This document shows positions 12,113 through 24,600 of a DNA stretch of 64,000 nt, in pieces. Source of the stretch: Glandiceps talaboti (lineage: Eukaryota; Hemichordata; Enteropneusta; Spengelidae); NCBI RefSeq assembly GCF_964340395.1, contig NC_135556.1, positions 15,204,910 to 15,268,909 of the forward strand, in the 5' to 3' direction. The position numbers and the translations under genes are program-made. The notes beneath the pieces were generated by a model that made no database searches, had not been told where the DNA came from, and worked only from the letters and a program-made list of their open reading frames with translations. Each line of letters starts with the position of its first letter. Position 1 is the stretch's first letter.

Positions 12113-12610
12113 GACTTTGAAGTGAGGAAGAAATATGGTTTTCATGCAAATACTGGTTGCAGACGTGTCCATGGTTTGATTGTTACTATTTGATAAGAAC
12201 ACTATCTCAAAAAGAGAGAGGTGACCATTACCATTATGTCATGGCATTATCAGTTTAGCAGATGTCCTGCACTCATGCCAGATAACGTATAAAATGCTGA
12301 TACAGGCGTACGTGCAGAATTTGGTCTCATCTCCCCGACTTTGAAGTGAGGAAGAAATATGGTCTTCATGCAAATACTGGTTGTAGACGTGTCCATGGTT
12401 TGATTGTTACTATTTGATAAGAACACTATCTCAAAGAGAGAGAGGTGACTGTTACCATTATATCATGGCATTATCAGTTTAGCAGATTTCCTGCACTCAT
12501 GCCACATAACAAGTCACTGACAGAATTGGTGTTTTTGAAATGTTCTGCTTGTCTCGAATAAAATGCTGATATTGGCGTACGTGCAGAATTTGGACTCATC
12601 TCCCTGACGC
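12113..12610. repeat. Tandem duplication, unit about 224-270 bp
   Basis: Unit 1 is 12113-12336 and unit 2 is 12337-12610; both begin GACTTTGAAGTGAGGAAGAA. Unit 2 has an extra segment of about 48 bp near 12509-12557. Both contain a reversed form of a motif that recurs near 15140 and 19100. Confidence 0.8.
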
Positions 12611-13019
12611 TTTTGTACACAAAACAACTCCTGATGCATTCAGAAATGACACTGAAGTTTAGCTTTGTCTATGTATTTATTCTTAAATTTATTTCGCACG
12701 CCATGCATACATCACATCATATTTCAGGGTCTGAGCCTTCATTTATTTTGAACCTTAACGGAAGAAGAAGTATTACTGTAGTTTTTTAACCAAACATGTG
12801 GCGCAATCTCGAAAGAATTTAATTAGCAGACTAGATGAACTCGATTAATCAATCAGAAACATTCAAAAGTGTCTGTTGCATTAGTAATGTTCAAAGGCAG
12901 TGTACAAGAAACACGCAAAGAGGATTCTCTTGCAAAAAAAAATGACATATTTAATGTCTGTACTAAAATCTTCAGCTTTATACTGAATGGAGTCAAACAA
13001 TGGGAACACAACGCCGAGA

Positions 13020-13520
13020 TATGCAACTGAGCAATTAATTGACACCAGACTTTGAAATGTCTTTCTGTACTGTCGTACCTTTGTGTAATCAATATCTGTA
13101 GCAAGTTCAATTGAATTTGGTGCAGTCCTGGCTATATATCCTTATTGCAAAAGTTCATTAAACATACAAATGAGCAATTAATTGACTCGATACCATCATA
13201 TCTTTGCTTATTGCCAAAGTTCATTAAACATGCAAATGAGCAATTAATTGACTCGATACCATCATATTTTTGCTCGGTCAATGTCTTTAGCAAGTTTCAT
13301 CGAATTTGGTGGTCTTTTTTGGTATAGGTGCTAATTGCCAAAGTTCGTTCATTATGCAAATGAGCAATTAATGGACAGCACTAAATTTCATTAAGAACTA
13401 TTATATCTCTGTATGATCAATATATGTAGCAAGTTTTATCAAATTTGATAAGCCCTTCAGGATGCATACCCTGAGTTACAAACATTCATCAATTATGCAA
13501 ATTAGCTCTTAATTAACTTA
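13020..13520. repeat. Tandem array of about 190-bp monomers
   Basis: Three to four diverged monomers built on ATGCAAATGAGCAATTAATT, followed by a GTAGCAAGTTTCATCGAATT block. The array abuts the 2.4-kb duplicated unit. The layout (array, then a microsatellite-rich body) resembles the Helitron-like 'pearl' repeats of marine invertebrates; that comparison is from memory and tentative. Confidence 0.55.
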
Positions 13521-14465
13521 ATTAAGTTCACGACTGATAATGCCACATTGTAAATCGCTGAACATTTGCTTCAGCACTTTTTGAGATATCAGTGGAACAA
13601 AATGTCTGCACAGACAGACACAGACACTCAGACAGACATAGTCACGACATCAGCTCCCATACGGGAGCTAAAAATCAGTGACATCAACATATCGAAAGAC
13701 AATTACTATATTCATCAGTGTTATATGTATTTTAGTTTAATATTCTTTGTCGTTTTCTTTTTTTGTGGGGGTGATTTACCATATCCATTGGGAGCTCTTC
13801 AGTGTACACAGAAACAATCAATATATCGATATTGCATACAGTCTTTCCTCAGGTGAAAATTACAAGCTGTACCGTTATACCAAAATATATCAATTTTACC
13901 TTTTGTAAGGAAGGAGGGTTAAATCCTTTTGTAGTGAGTCAGTCAGTCAGGCTTACTGAAGGCTCCCTTATGGCACATGTACCTGGCATCTGCTGAACTG
14001 ATAATGTAATATATGTCATATTACTGGTGATAACAGACTGAACGTGTCAGATACATGATGTTTTTTGTTGCAAAAGTAAAAGATTTTGGTAATTACGCAA
14101 TATCTTAAGAAAGAGAGCTTTTAATTTCTTATAATTTGGTACATACCTTGACAATAAGTACACATTCAATATAACTTAGTATTCTTTTTAAAGAGTCATT
14201 TGCATAGATAATGATTTTTTGGTGATTGGGTAAAACCTTTAAGAATGCAGGCTTAAAATTTCATATAATTTAGTGGTACTTTGATATGTCATGCATGGTA
14301 GCTCAGGCTCTTACATACTGATAATATGTGCAAGAAAAATAGACAATCTTTAGGCTTGTATTTTGTCCTTATGGAATAAATTCATTTTACATCTGGTTAT
14401 AGCTGTGCCACAATTACAAAGCCACGATTTTTATAGTTGTGCCATACATGTCATAGGTTGGGCTG

Positions 14466-14508
<43 letters not shown>

Positions 14509-14866
14509 TGACATGATGTCTCAAACAGTACTTCATGAATTCTGAGAAGGCATTGGTACATTGCTTAGTATTTTTGGAATTAAAGATTTTTGACCAAAAA
14601 GACACATTTTTAGCCCCGATTTGGATATTACTGAAGGAATCATAATGTCATGTACAAATCTTAATCTACACACCTCTAAGAACGTTCCCACCAAACTTCA
14701 GTAGTTTTGAGTTTAAGTTTTTTGACCAAACATCACATTTTTTGACTCGCCACATACAGTTGGTAAGATCATTTTGATTTGAACAATTTCCCAAATAGAC
14801 ACCAAAGGGTAATACATCCACCAAATAGCATGGCAATCGGTCCAGCCATTTTTTTACTTTAAGTTG

Positions 14867-14974
<108 letters not shown>

Positions 14975-15312
14975 TACACTTTGCCGTGCCTTTAGCACTA
15001 TTGAACCTTATCAGTTCAGTTGTGCTAAGAACTTGGGCCTCTTACAGACTGTCTCAGTCCATTGTAACTAGCTCCTTGGACATTTAAAAGAAGCAAATTT
15101 CAAAAACACCAATTCTGCCAGCCAATGTTAAATTGACGTGTTATATGGCATGAGTGCAGGACATCTGGTGAACTGATAATGCCAGGATGTAATAGCAAAC
15201 TGTGAATAATGATAACGACTAAAGACTGCACAGTCATCTCTTTATAAGATAGTATTCTTATCAAATACCTCAGACCACTATATATCATAAAGGATAATTA
15301 TATATAATCCAA

Positions 15313-15458
15313 TGAAATCAATGTTAGTTTTCCATCATAATGCTTCGCGTATGATTCCACGGACTAATACAAATTCGAGCTGGTATACGGTAGGCAAGAA
15401 TTTGTAGTCTGTGGAATCATACGAGGAGCATTATGACGTAAAACTAACATTGATTTCA
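15313..15458. mobile_element. Fold-back MITE, copy in duplication A
   Basis: Arms of about 62 bp pair almost perfectly around a 22-bp loop. The outer arm starts TGAAATCAATGTTAGTTTT. The same element sits at 19266-19415 in copy B, so it was present before the duplication. Confidence 0.8.
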
Positions 15459-16284
15459 TGGAAATATATGTTTATCACATAACTAAGTATTCCCCTGTAT
15501 TTTTCTAAAATTTTAAATTGTATTTTACAAATACTGCATCATTTCATCACACTATATTCTTCATCGCGTATTAAAAACTGGTGCCCGACGGCTATGCAAA
15601 TTACGTAATCTTGTGACCTGTCGCAAGGTCAAGCTTACTACAAACACGGTGTCAGTCATACTGTTCTATGGTTTCTCAACCAAAATTATCGGTTATAATC
15701 TTGCGATGTTCATGTTATACACTTTTTGTCATAAAACCTTAGCATTTGGGTGTTTGAGACACACACAATTCTTGTTTGAGACACTCACAATCCTTGTTTG
15801 AGACACACTGAATCCTGATCATAAGAGCTTAGCATTTGACGTTTTATGCTACAATTTACTCTAACACAGAACACATTAAAAGATGCGTTAGTCGGAGGTG
15901 ACTTCTTCAAAGCATCCTGCTTTACACACAGTTACAATTCCGTGTGGTGTCTAAGACACACTAACTTGTGGTCTGTCGGAACAGAGTAAATTGTTGACAT
16001 TAACTCTCAAATGCTAAGCATTTATGACCATCAAAAGATGCCGCTTTCAATGTTGAAGAGAGCGCTCGAGCAGTCAGTAGACGTCTACGCGATATCCAGT
16101 GTTTTCGGTGACCATCTCGCTTTCCACTGATGTTTCTCGTGTCTCCTTTTTCACCCCTCTCTCGCTGTGTCTTTTCGTAGAGTACATACGTCGAGTGTCT
16201 ACATCAAATTTTAAAAAGTGGTGTATAATACGCTCAAACTTCAATGATTCTTCATCCAAATTAGATGGTACTCTGCCGTGATAG

Positions 16285-16353
16285 TAGTCCTGTTTGCATA
16301 CGGAATAAGTCGTCCCTTGAGCGAAACGCGTACACCGTCTGCGAGCATGACTA
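16285..16353. mobile_element. hAT-type MITE nested in the TA element
   Basis: A short member of the TAGTCCTGCTTGCAGACGGA family. Flanks CCGTGATAG (16276-16284) and CCGTGAAAG (16354-16362) look like a target duplication with one mismatch. Confidence 0.65.
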
Positions 16354-16509
16354 CCGTGAAAGTGACTCGCAATATCACAATTTACGACCTGTTTTCTTGG
16401 TCGCGGTCCAATGGATGTTTCGCATATCTCGTCAGCTATCTAGGTCCGTGGAATCGTAAAAATGGGGTATTTTTTCAGATCACCCCCGAAAATATGGGTA
16501 CGATGCTCC

Positions 16510-16616
<107 letters not shown>

Positions 16617-17455
16617 CATATTCACTATATAAAAAAAGGGGGGTGTATTTCTCATTGAAATATTAACTGGAAAAGGGGTACATATGAAATTTCGCTAACA
16701 GGCCGGGTTACCCACCCATCCATGATCGAGCGACTGCCACCGCTGGGGCGTCGGAGAGTCAGAATTGTACGGGGTGTTGGTCACCGAAAACACCCGTCAT
16801 GTAGACTACCCGAACTGTCAATCCGTGTTGACGGCCCTTTGATGTGTGCTGTTTAAGAGTAAATTGTTGCAGAAAATGCCCAAATGCTAAGCTTTTATGA
16901 CCAGGATTCAGTGTGTTTCGAACACCTCAATTCTGGTCAAAAGACCTTAGCATTTGGTTGTTTTCTGCAAAAATTTACTCTAAAACATAAGACATCAAGG
17001 GTTCCGTCAATGAGAGTTGATGCAGACACAAGTTGGTGTGGTTTCGACTGGAGTGTTTGTTTTGTCGCCTGGAACTGACGCATCTTTTGATGTGACCTGT
17101 TTTAGAGTAAATTGTTGCACAAAACGGCAAATGCTAAGGTCTTATGACCATGATTGTGTGTGTTTCGAACAAGGATTGTGTGTGTTTCGAACAAGAATTG
17201 TGTGTGTCTCAAACACCCAAATGCTAAGGTTTTATGACAAAAAGTGTATCAAATTTAGTTTAAACGTAAGTAGAATTTGTCTGAATACGACTTTTCTTCT
17301 GTCATTTTAATCATATTTGCTCGGGCTGTGTAAGTTCGCAGATCTGAGCTCGACAGAAAATTGGAAGTAAGCTTGCAGGCTGCTACGTCGATAATGAACG
17401 TGACTTTTAGATCGAATAGAATTTATCAAATAAAAATAAAAGTACCTCTACACGT

Positions 17456-18899
17456 GATGTGTAGATGTAGCAAGTTTCATTGAATTTGGTGTAGCTATGC
17501 ATGTACAGGCATGCATATTAACATTAATTATGCAAGCTACTCCCACTAAAAACTAGTCAGCGCTAAGTTACAGCCTGATAATGCCACATAGTAAATCACA
17601 GAACATTTGCTTCAGCACTTTTTGAGATATCAGTGGAACAAAATGTCTGCACAGACAGACACACACACACACAGACAGACAGACATAGTCACGACATCAG
17701 CTCCCATACGGGAGCTAAAAATCAGTGACGACAACATATCGAAAGACAATTACTATATTCATCAGTGTTATATGTATTTTAGTTTAATATTCTTTATCGT
17801 TTTCTTTATTTGTGGGGATGATTTACCATATCCATTGGGAGCTCTTCAGTGTGCACGGAAACAATCAATATATCGATATTGCATACAGTCTTTCCTCAGA
17901 TGAAAATTACAAGCTGTACCGTTATACCAAAATATATATCAATTTTACCTTTTGTAAGGAAGGAGGGTTAAATCCTTTTGTAGTGAGTCAGTCAGTCAGG
18001 CTTACTGAAGGCTCCCTTGTGGCACATGTACCTGGCATCTGCTGAACTGATAATGTAATATATGTCATATTACTGGTGATAACAGACTGAACGTGTCGGA
18101 TACATGATGTTTTTTGTTGCAACAGTAAAAGATTTTGGTAATTATGCAATATCTTAAGAAAGAGAGCTTTTAATTTCTTATAATTTGGTACATACCTTGA
18201 CAATAAGTACACATTCAATATAACTTGGTATTCTTTTTAAAGAGTCATTTGCATAGATAATGGTTTTTTGGTGATTGGGTAAAACCTTTAAGAATGCAGG
18301 CTTAAAATTTCATATAATTTAGTGGTACTTAGATATGTCATGCATGGTAGCTCAGGCTCTTACATTCTGATAATATGTGCAAGAAAAATAGACAATCTTT
18401 AGGCTTGTATTTTGTCCTTATGGAATACATTCATCTGGTTATAGCTGTGCCACAATTACAAAGCCACGATTTTTATAGTTGTGCCATACATGTCATAGGT
18501 TGGGCTGTGTCTGTCTGTCTGTCTGTCTGTCTGCCTATCTGTTGACATGATGTTTCAAACAGTACTTCATGAATTCTGAGAAGGCATTGGTACATTGCTT
18601 AGTATTTTTGGAATTAAAGATTTTTGACCAAAAAGACATTTTAGCCCTGATTTGGATATTACTGAAGGAATCATAATGTCATGTACAAATCTTAATCTAC
18701 ACACCTCTAAGAACGTTCCCACCAAACTTCAGTAGTTTTGAGTTTAAGTTTTTTGACCAAACATCACATTTTTTGACTCGCCACATACAGTTGGTAAGAT
18801 CATTTTGATTTGAACAATTTCCCAAATAGACACCAAAGGGTAATACATCCACCAAATATCATGGCAATCGGTCCAGCCATTTTTTACTTTAAGTTGTTT

Positions 18900-18930
<31 letters not shown>

Positions 18931-19876
18931 TACACTTTGCCATGCCTTTAGCACTTCTGAACCTTATCAGTTGAGTTGTGCTAAAAACGTGGGCCTCTTA
19001 CAGACTGTCGCAGTCCATTGTAACTAGCTCCTTGGACCTTTAAAAGAAGCAAATTTCAAAAACACCAATTCTGCCAGCCAATGTTAAATTGACGTGTTAT
19101 ATGGCATGAGTGCAGGACATCTGGTGAACTGATAATGCCAGGATGTAATAGCAAACGGTGAATAATGATAACGACTAAAGACTGCACAGTCATCTCTTTA
19201 TAAGATAGTATTCTTATCAAATACCTCAGACCACTATATATCATAAAGGATAATTATATATAATCCCATGGAATCAATGTTAGTTTTACATCATAATGCT
19301 TCGCGTATTATTCTGCGGACTAATACAAATTCGAGCCGGTATACGGTTGGCAAGAATTTGTAGTCTGGAATCATACGAGGAGCATTATGACGTAAAACTA
19401 ACATTGATTTCATGGAAATATATGTTTATCACATAAATAAGTATTCCCCTGTATTTTTCTAAAATTTTAAATTGTATTTTACAAATACTGCATCATTTCA
19501 TCGCACTATATTCTTCATCGCGTATTAAAAACTGGCGCCCGACGGCTATGCAAATTACGTAATCTTGTGACCTGTCGCAAGGCCAAGCTTACTACAAACA
19601 CGGTGTCAGTCATACTGTTCTATGGTTTCTCAACCAAAATTATCGGTTATAACCTTGCGATGTTCATGTTATATCAAATTTAGTTTAAACGTAAGTAGAA
19701 TTTGTCTGAATACGACTTTTGTTCCGTCATTTTAATCATATTTGCTCGGGCTGTGTAAGTTCGGAGATCTGAGCTCGACAGAAAATTGGAAGTAAGCTTG
19801 CCGGCTGCTACATTGATAATCGATGTGATTTTTAGATAGAATAAAATTTATCAAATAAAAATAAAAGTACCTCTAC
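17456..19876. repeat. Large tandem duplication, copy B (empty site)
   Basis: Matches copy A end to end but lacks the 1527-bp element. Its (TGTC)n and (CA)n tracts are shorter (18508-18535, 18901-18926). Both copies end in the same sequence before CTCTAC, at about 17455 and 19876, which marks a head-to-tail tandem junction. Confidence 0.85.
19266..19415. mobile_element. Fold-back MITE, copy in duplication B
   Basis: Paralogue of 15313-15458. The arms have a few substitutions and a small deletion in the right arm. Confidence 0.75.
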
Positions 19877-19961
19877 GTATCAAACTCATGCCATCCATCC
19901 GATAAACTTGATCATAGCGTACGATTGGCAGGGCCAAGAGATGTTATTTATTGCTGAACAC

Positions 19962-20127
19962 GTGAACATAAAGTCGTAGGAAGTTATAATTCCTTAAAGC
20001 ATGATAGTTGCGTAAAAATTGAGTTGTGGTGTACTGTTTACTCTGTTGAACAGTTACCATGGCGAATGTTGATTTTTCCACAACTTATATTATAAGGAAT
20101 TATAACTTCCGACGACTTTATGTTCAC
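19962..20127. mobile_element. MITE with about 38-bp inverted repeats
   Basis: Left arm starts GTGAACATAAAGTCGTAGGA; the right arm is its reverse complement with one or two differences. Total 166 bp, no coding capacity. Confidence 0.75.
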
Positions 20128-20880
20128 ATTGGGTATCGCAAATACACCTCAGGCTGTAGTCGTGGCGCGTCTTTGTACGCGCTGAACACTGTATAAGACC
20201 CGGATGTTGTAAAGAGCTCGACCTCTGCCTGAACGTTCCTAAAATCGGCAAAAAAATGTATACATTTGAGCGTATCTTTTTAATTTGCGTCTTTGGTGTT
20301 CTCTATTTTAGTTGTGAGGTTACTCAATTATGTTGTCGATCGTAAGGTGTTGTGTATTTGGGGTTTGATTTTGTGGTTTTTGATTTGTTGTGGTTTGACT
20401 AGAATTGTTTGGCCTGGGAAGCTTCAACCCTTTCCTACATTTATATATTTGTGCACAGGTGACAGTGTTGTTGAAGCGCGTGCCCATTCCCCTGCCCATC
20501 ATCAACTGTGGAATGATGTCGGCGTTCTATAAATAGCTAACCCGTTGTGCACATGCGCCATTATTTGTACACACGTTTAATCCATCTAACTCATCAAGTC
20601 GCACATTCTCGATCTATCAAAAAAAAGAACCCAGACTAAGTATTAATTCATTTTATCTCATTTTATTGTATATTCTACATCACTTGTTTATTATTGCAAC
20701 TTATTCACTGTTGGAAGACGAGCCCCCTATGTTTTCACCTGCTGTGAACTCGTGGTAGTCACGTGACCATGTAATAGTTGATAGAACTACTAGTATTCCC
20801 CTAGGGAAATAGTCATTCTATTTTCCTATCACGTGACTGCTTCTAGCAAATCATGTCACAGCATTATCACTAGGTATATT
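20128..20880. other. Spacer without recognised gene
   Basis: An open frame at 20293-20532 has a mixed hydrophobic start but no family motif. A small palindromic block around CCCTAGGG lies near 20800. Nothing else recognised. Confidence 0.5.
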
Positions 20881-21195
20881 ATAATAAATACTAGCAGAAA
20901 TAACTAATATGCAAATGAGGCAGTCATAGACAAATCCTATATGTCATAAATCTAATGTCATGACATTGATTCAATATAACCATCAAGTAAGATGATCTGA
21001 TCTGCAATTGATGAGATATCAACAAATTGGTAAATTATGCAAATTATTTGAGTTATATTAGCCATACCACTATCTGAATATAATGAGCAAGTAGTAATAA
21101 TTGATTTCAACATGCACGAGTGCATGCACACACACACACACACACATACACCAACCTATGACATGTATGGCACAACTATAAAAATCATTTCAACA
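20880..21195 (-). repeat. Fragment of the 13-19 kb repeat family, reversed
   Basis: The stretch 21153-21186 is the reverse complement of 14425-14457 in duplication A. Next to it are (CA)n and an ATGCAAATGAG motif shared with the 190-bp monomers. This shows that the duplicated block is made of a dispersed repeat family. Confidence 0.6.
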
Positions 21196-21604
21196 CACAC
21201 AAACACACACATGCACAGAGGGTGGGACACTGTGTTGATATAAAATATAACTTGTTTTATTACATGTATTTTACAGATTTTACCTTGAATGTGCATATAT
21301 GTATACTTTACCTAAAGTCAAACATCTTTGGGACACTGTCTGTCATCTTCTGGGCAAAGTTTGTCTTATTTTGGGCAGTGTTCATCATTCTGGTTTTACC
21401 TCCAACTAACAACAGTTACTGTGTTATGCTTTCAGTCCAACATTTCTGTTTCACTTGATTCTTAATTCTCTGTCATTAACTTTGATCGACATACAGATTT
21501 ATTCTTTTACTGTAACCATTAAAACTGACACTACAACATCTAGTAATGTGATTGCGAGCCAAACAACAGTTGTTTCAGACTACCATATTGTACCAACAGC
21601 TGAC

Positions 21605-21610
21605 TTTATT
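21605..21610 (-). terminator. Polyadenylation signal of LCMT2
   Basis: AATAAA on the minus strand 45 bp past the LCMT2 stop codon. It implies a very short 3' untranslated region. Confidence 0.55.
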
Positions 21611-21654
21611 GTAATACGGCCAATGTTCTGGCAAGTTGTGTGATTCAAACATGG

Positions 21655-24600
21655 CTAATTTGAGATGTCAGGTACATGGAGAATAACTGGAGTTGTGTTA
21701 AAATGAGTTCCAAAGGAGAAACAGTTCCCACCTCCCCCAATGACACACACTTTAGTTTTGGATAGAAGATGACAGCTATGATTATGAAGCATTATGGGAT
21801 ATTCTGGTTCCAGTTGCTGAAAAAGAGTAGAGAAACACCATATCAAAATTTGACATTTAAAATAAGTACCAGGTTGGTGACAAATGTACAAACAGTAGCC
21901 CCATTAATGTTGACAATAATAAACACTTGCTAACAACCATTCACTAACAAACACTACACCTGACCACAATATTTTATCTTTGTTGAAAATACAGTCCCTA
22001 ACATTTCAACTTAAAGTGTATGTAAATAGGTTTCCAAACTTTCAGACTTTTTGCCTGCAAATGACGTAGTTTTCATAGGTGATTAAAGATTTGTGTGACA
22101 TTTTTGACAAAAGTACTATATTAATTATACGAGCGACCTATCGGTCAGAATAGCTCCGCTGTTCTTTTTAGTTGGTATTTTGGTAGCAATGTAATAAAGT
22201 GGTCAGTGGTTTCATATGATGTCTCACTATAAAACACATTTTACACACACACACACACAAAGGATTTTTGAGGTTGGCTATAAATAATTCCAGTGTCTTA
22301 CAGCTTTACCCCTGGAAAATTTTAATAATGAATGAAATAAACTAGGGATCTAAAATAATTTTGAGGCAATTCGAATTTCAATTTTCTAACAAATTTACCA
22401 AAAACACTGTCCATAAGCTAATTGTCAACAACATTCAACTTGTGGTAGACATAACATCGTCTAATATTTAAATTTACGGAGTGTCTTATGACCGGCGCAT
22501 GTCAGCAGACTCGGCCAATTTTTTTTCATCATTCCATTGTATTTAAACCTTGTACTTGACATTTCGCAATATTTATAATTCTCAACAAAATACCTCAACA
22601 TGCTTCACCTCGCTTGTACTCAAAGCAACCCCAGTATGATCACTGACATGACTAGGGAGAACCTTTTCAGATTTACATGTAAAACAGGGAAAGATACGCA
22701 AAACGTAATGCAAAGTCTGAAGCCAAATTAAAGTTGTAATTATTTTAATTATTTTTGCTTGCCAAATATTTGCATTTTGGAAATGGCAAGACATGTTCAT
22801 GTCGATACATCACAGATAACTAACACTAGTTATCTGTGTTTACATGTAAACTGTCGGCCAATAAACACAGTTTGGTCGATTCACTGTACGTACGTACTGC
22901 TCTTAACTTCACCCGCACGCCTTTATGGCCTCGGCATGCCTTGCCTTGTCTTCATTCTAGTTCACTGTCACTCAAAATTACATGACAATATAGAATTAAT
23001 CACAAGTTACATGTTATCTGAAAACATCAAACTTTTATAGTGGGTCTGAAGTGTGATTTTAGTGAGTACCAAGAACTGCCACATTAACTGGCTGTGGAAA
23101 ATCGCCTGGTCGAACGAGGCCAGCTTCAACTTCGGGTCAAATCAGTCATTTTCTAAAACTGATTAGAACTTCCAAATCTTTTGTGAGAAAATCAGTGTAG
23201 ACTCAATCATTGACGTCCCCCTCTACCACGCAACGTTCAGGCATGGTTAAAAAAACATGGACACCGCGATCGTGTTCCGGCTGTGACGCAATTTTCCAAA
23301 GACTCCCGAAGCAAAATGCTCATCGCAGATTTCCAAAAAAATCTATTTTTCATTATTAATATCGTAGCTTGTCAAAAATGTCATATAAATCTTTAATCGC
23401 CCATGAGAACTACATCATTTGCAGGCAAAAAGTCGGAAAAATTGGAAACCTATTTACATACACTTTAATAATTTATAATCTGAATTTTTACGACAAATAT
23501 GGCCACAGTCATTCACACGAACGTCATGAAACAGTGATGTGTATATGTGGACTACTGTATCTGATATTTACGCAGGGTTTGGTTGAAATGGGCCCATGCA
23601 CATCAGAGTTGTGCATGTGCAATATAGTGATTTTTGGCTACTTGACCTTGAAGATAGAGGTCAAGGTCAAAAGTGAAGGACTCATCACAAAGCTCAGTTG
23701 AGGTTAAAGCTACATTGTTTAGAACTTTTTGCTCAAATATGTACTGCTCGCAGCTGTGGTCATTATACAAAAAGAAGTGTTTTAACAACTTTAGAGTTGG
23801 TTACAACAATGCTTTCCATATTTTGATGACTTACTCGCATGATTGCAGCACTAGTCTAATGTTTGTACAGCATGCAACCCCACTTTTGGAGCCCAGATGT
23901 AAACTGGTTTACATTTTTTACAACATACTAGAAATAGTCATAAAAGTTTAATTGCAGCGGTACTTAACTCCGATACAATGCTATATTCAGGGATTTTCAA
24001 ATTGTATAGAGATCTGTTGTATTTTTAAATGCTTGTATTTGTTCATGTGTATATTTGTCAATTTTGTCTTTTTAAGTTCTGTTAAAATGCTGTTTTGTGT
24101 GTATTTTTATCTATGGGATGTTTATGAGTGATTTTGCGTTCTTTTCTTTCCCGAAATAAAGTTTAATACTGATAATGATAATAATAAATGTATACAGAGG
24201 TTTATGAGTTATTATCGATACTTACAGGAAGAGAGTAATTCTGGCATACCAAGGTCTGTAAATTTATCAATGTAAGTCCATCTGTACGAGAAGACATGTG
24301 ACTAACTCCACCCAGTAGTAATAAAATATTGTCATAAATGTCAGAGGAATGGGCATACCTGCAAGAAGATAGATCTTGTTATAGAAAGTGACTCTTCAAT
24401 ACAAGTAAATGATGCTAGGAGAAAGACAAAGGGAACCATTTCATGTTTATTGAGATGAGTATCTATGACTAAAGGAACTTTTTTTAATGTAATTTTCGTT
24501 TCCATAGAAATAAAGTCGTTTCATTTCATTTTATTCTATTATAGTTCTATAGCAGATAATGAACGAAATCCAGCAATGGCCACTACCAGGTTACAAAGTG

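Larger units (their letters stand above)
10906..13020. other. Spacer with two local tandem duplications, no gene
   Basis: No coding region recognised. It contains a 75-bp block repeated at 11338-11412 and 11465-11541, and a 224-bp direct duplication starting at 12113, listed separately. Confidence 0.6.

Noticed and set aside
13566-13996. Open frames of 96 and 64 codons, duplicated at 17607-18045
   Set aside because: They are repeated because the whole 2.4-kb block is duplicated. The proteins differ freely and include the GACA microsatellite, so no sign of coding constraint.
20293-20532. 79-codon plus-strand frame with a hydrophobic start, considered as a small secreted protein
   Set aside because: No splice or promoter context and no family likeness; the hydrophobicity comes from a T/G-rich stretch.
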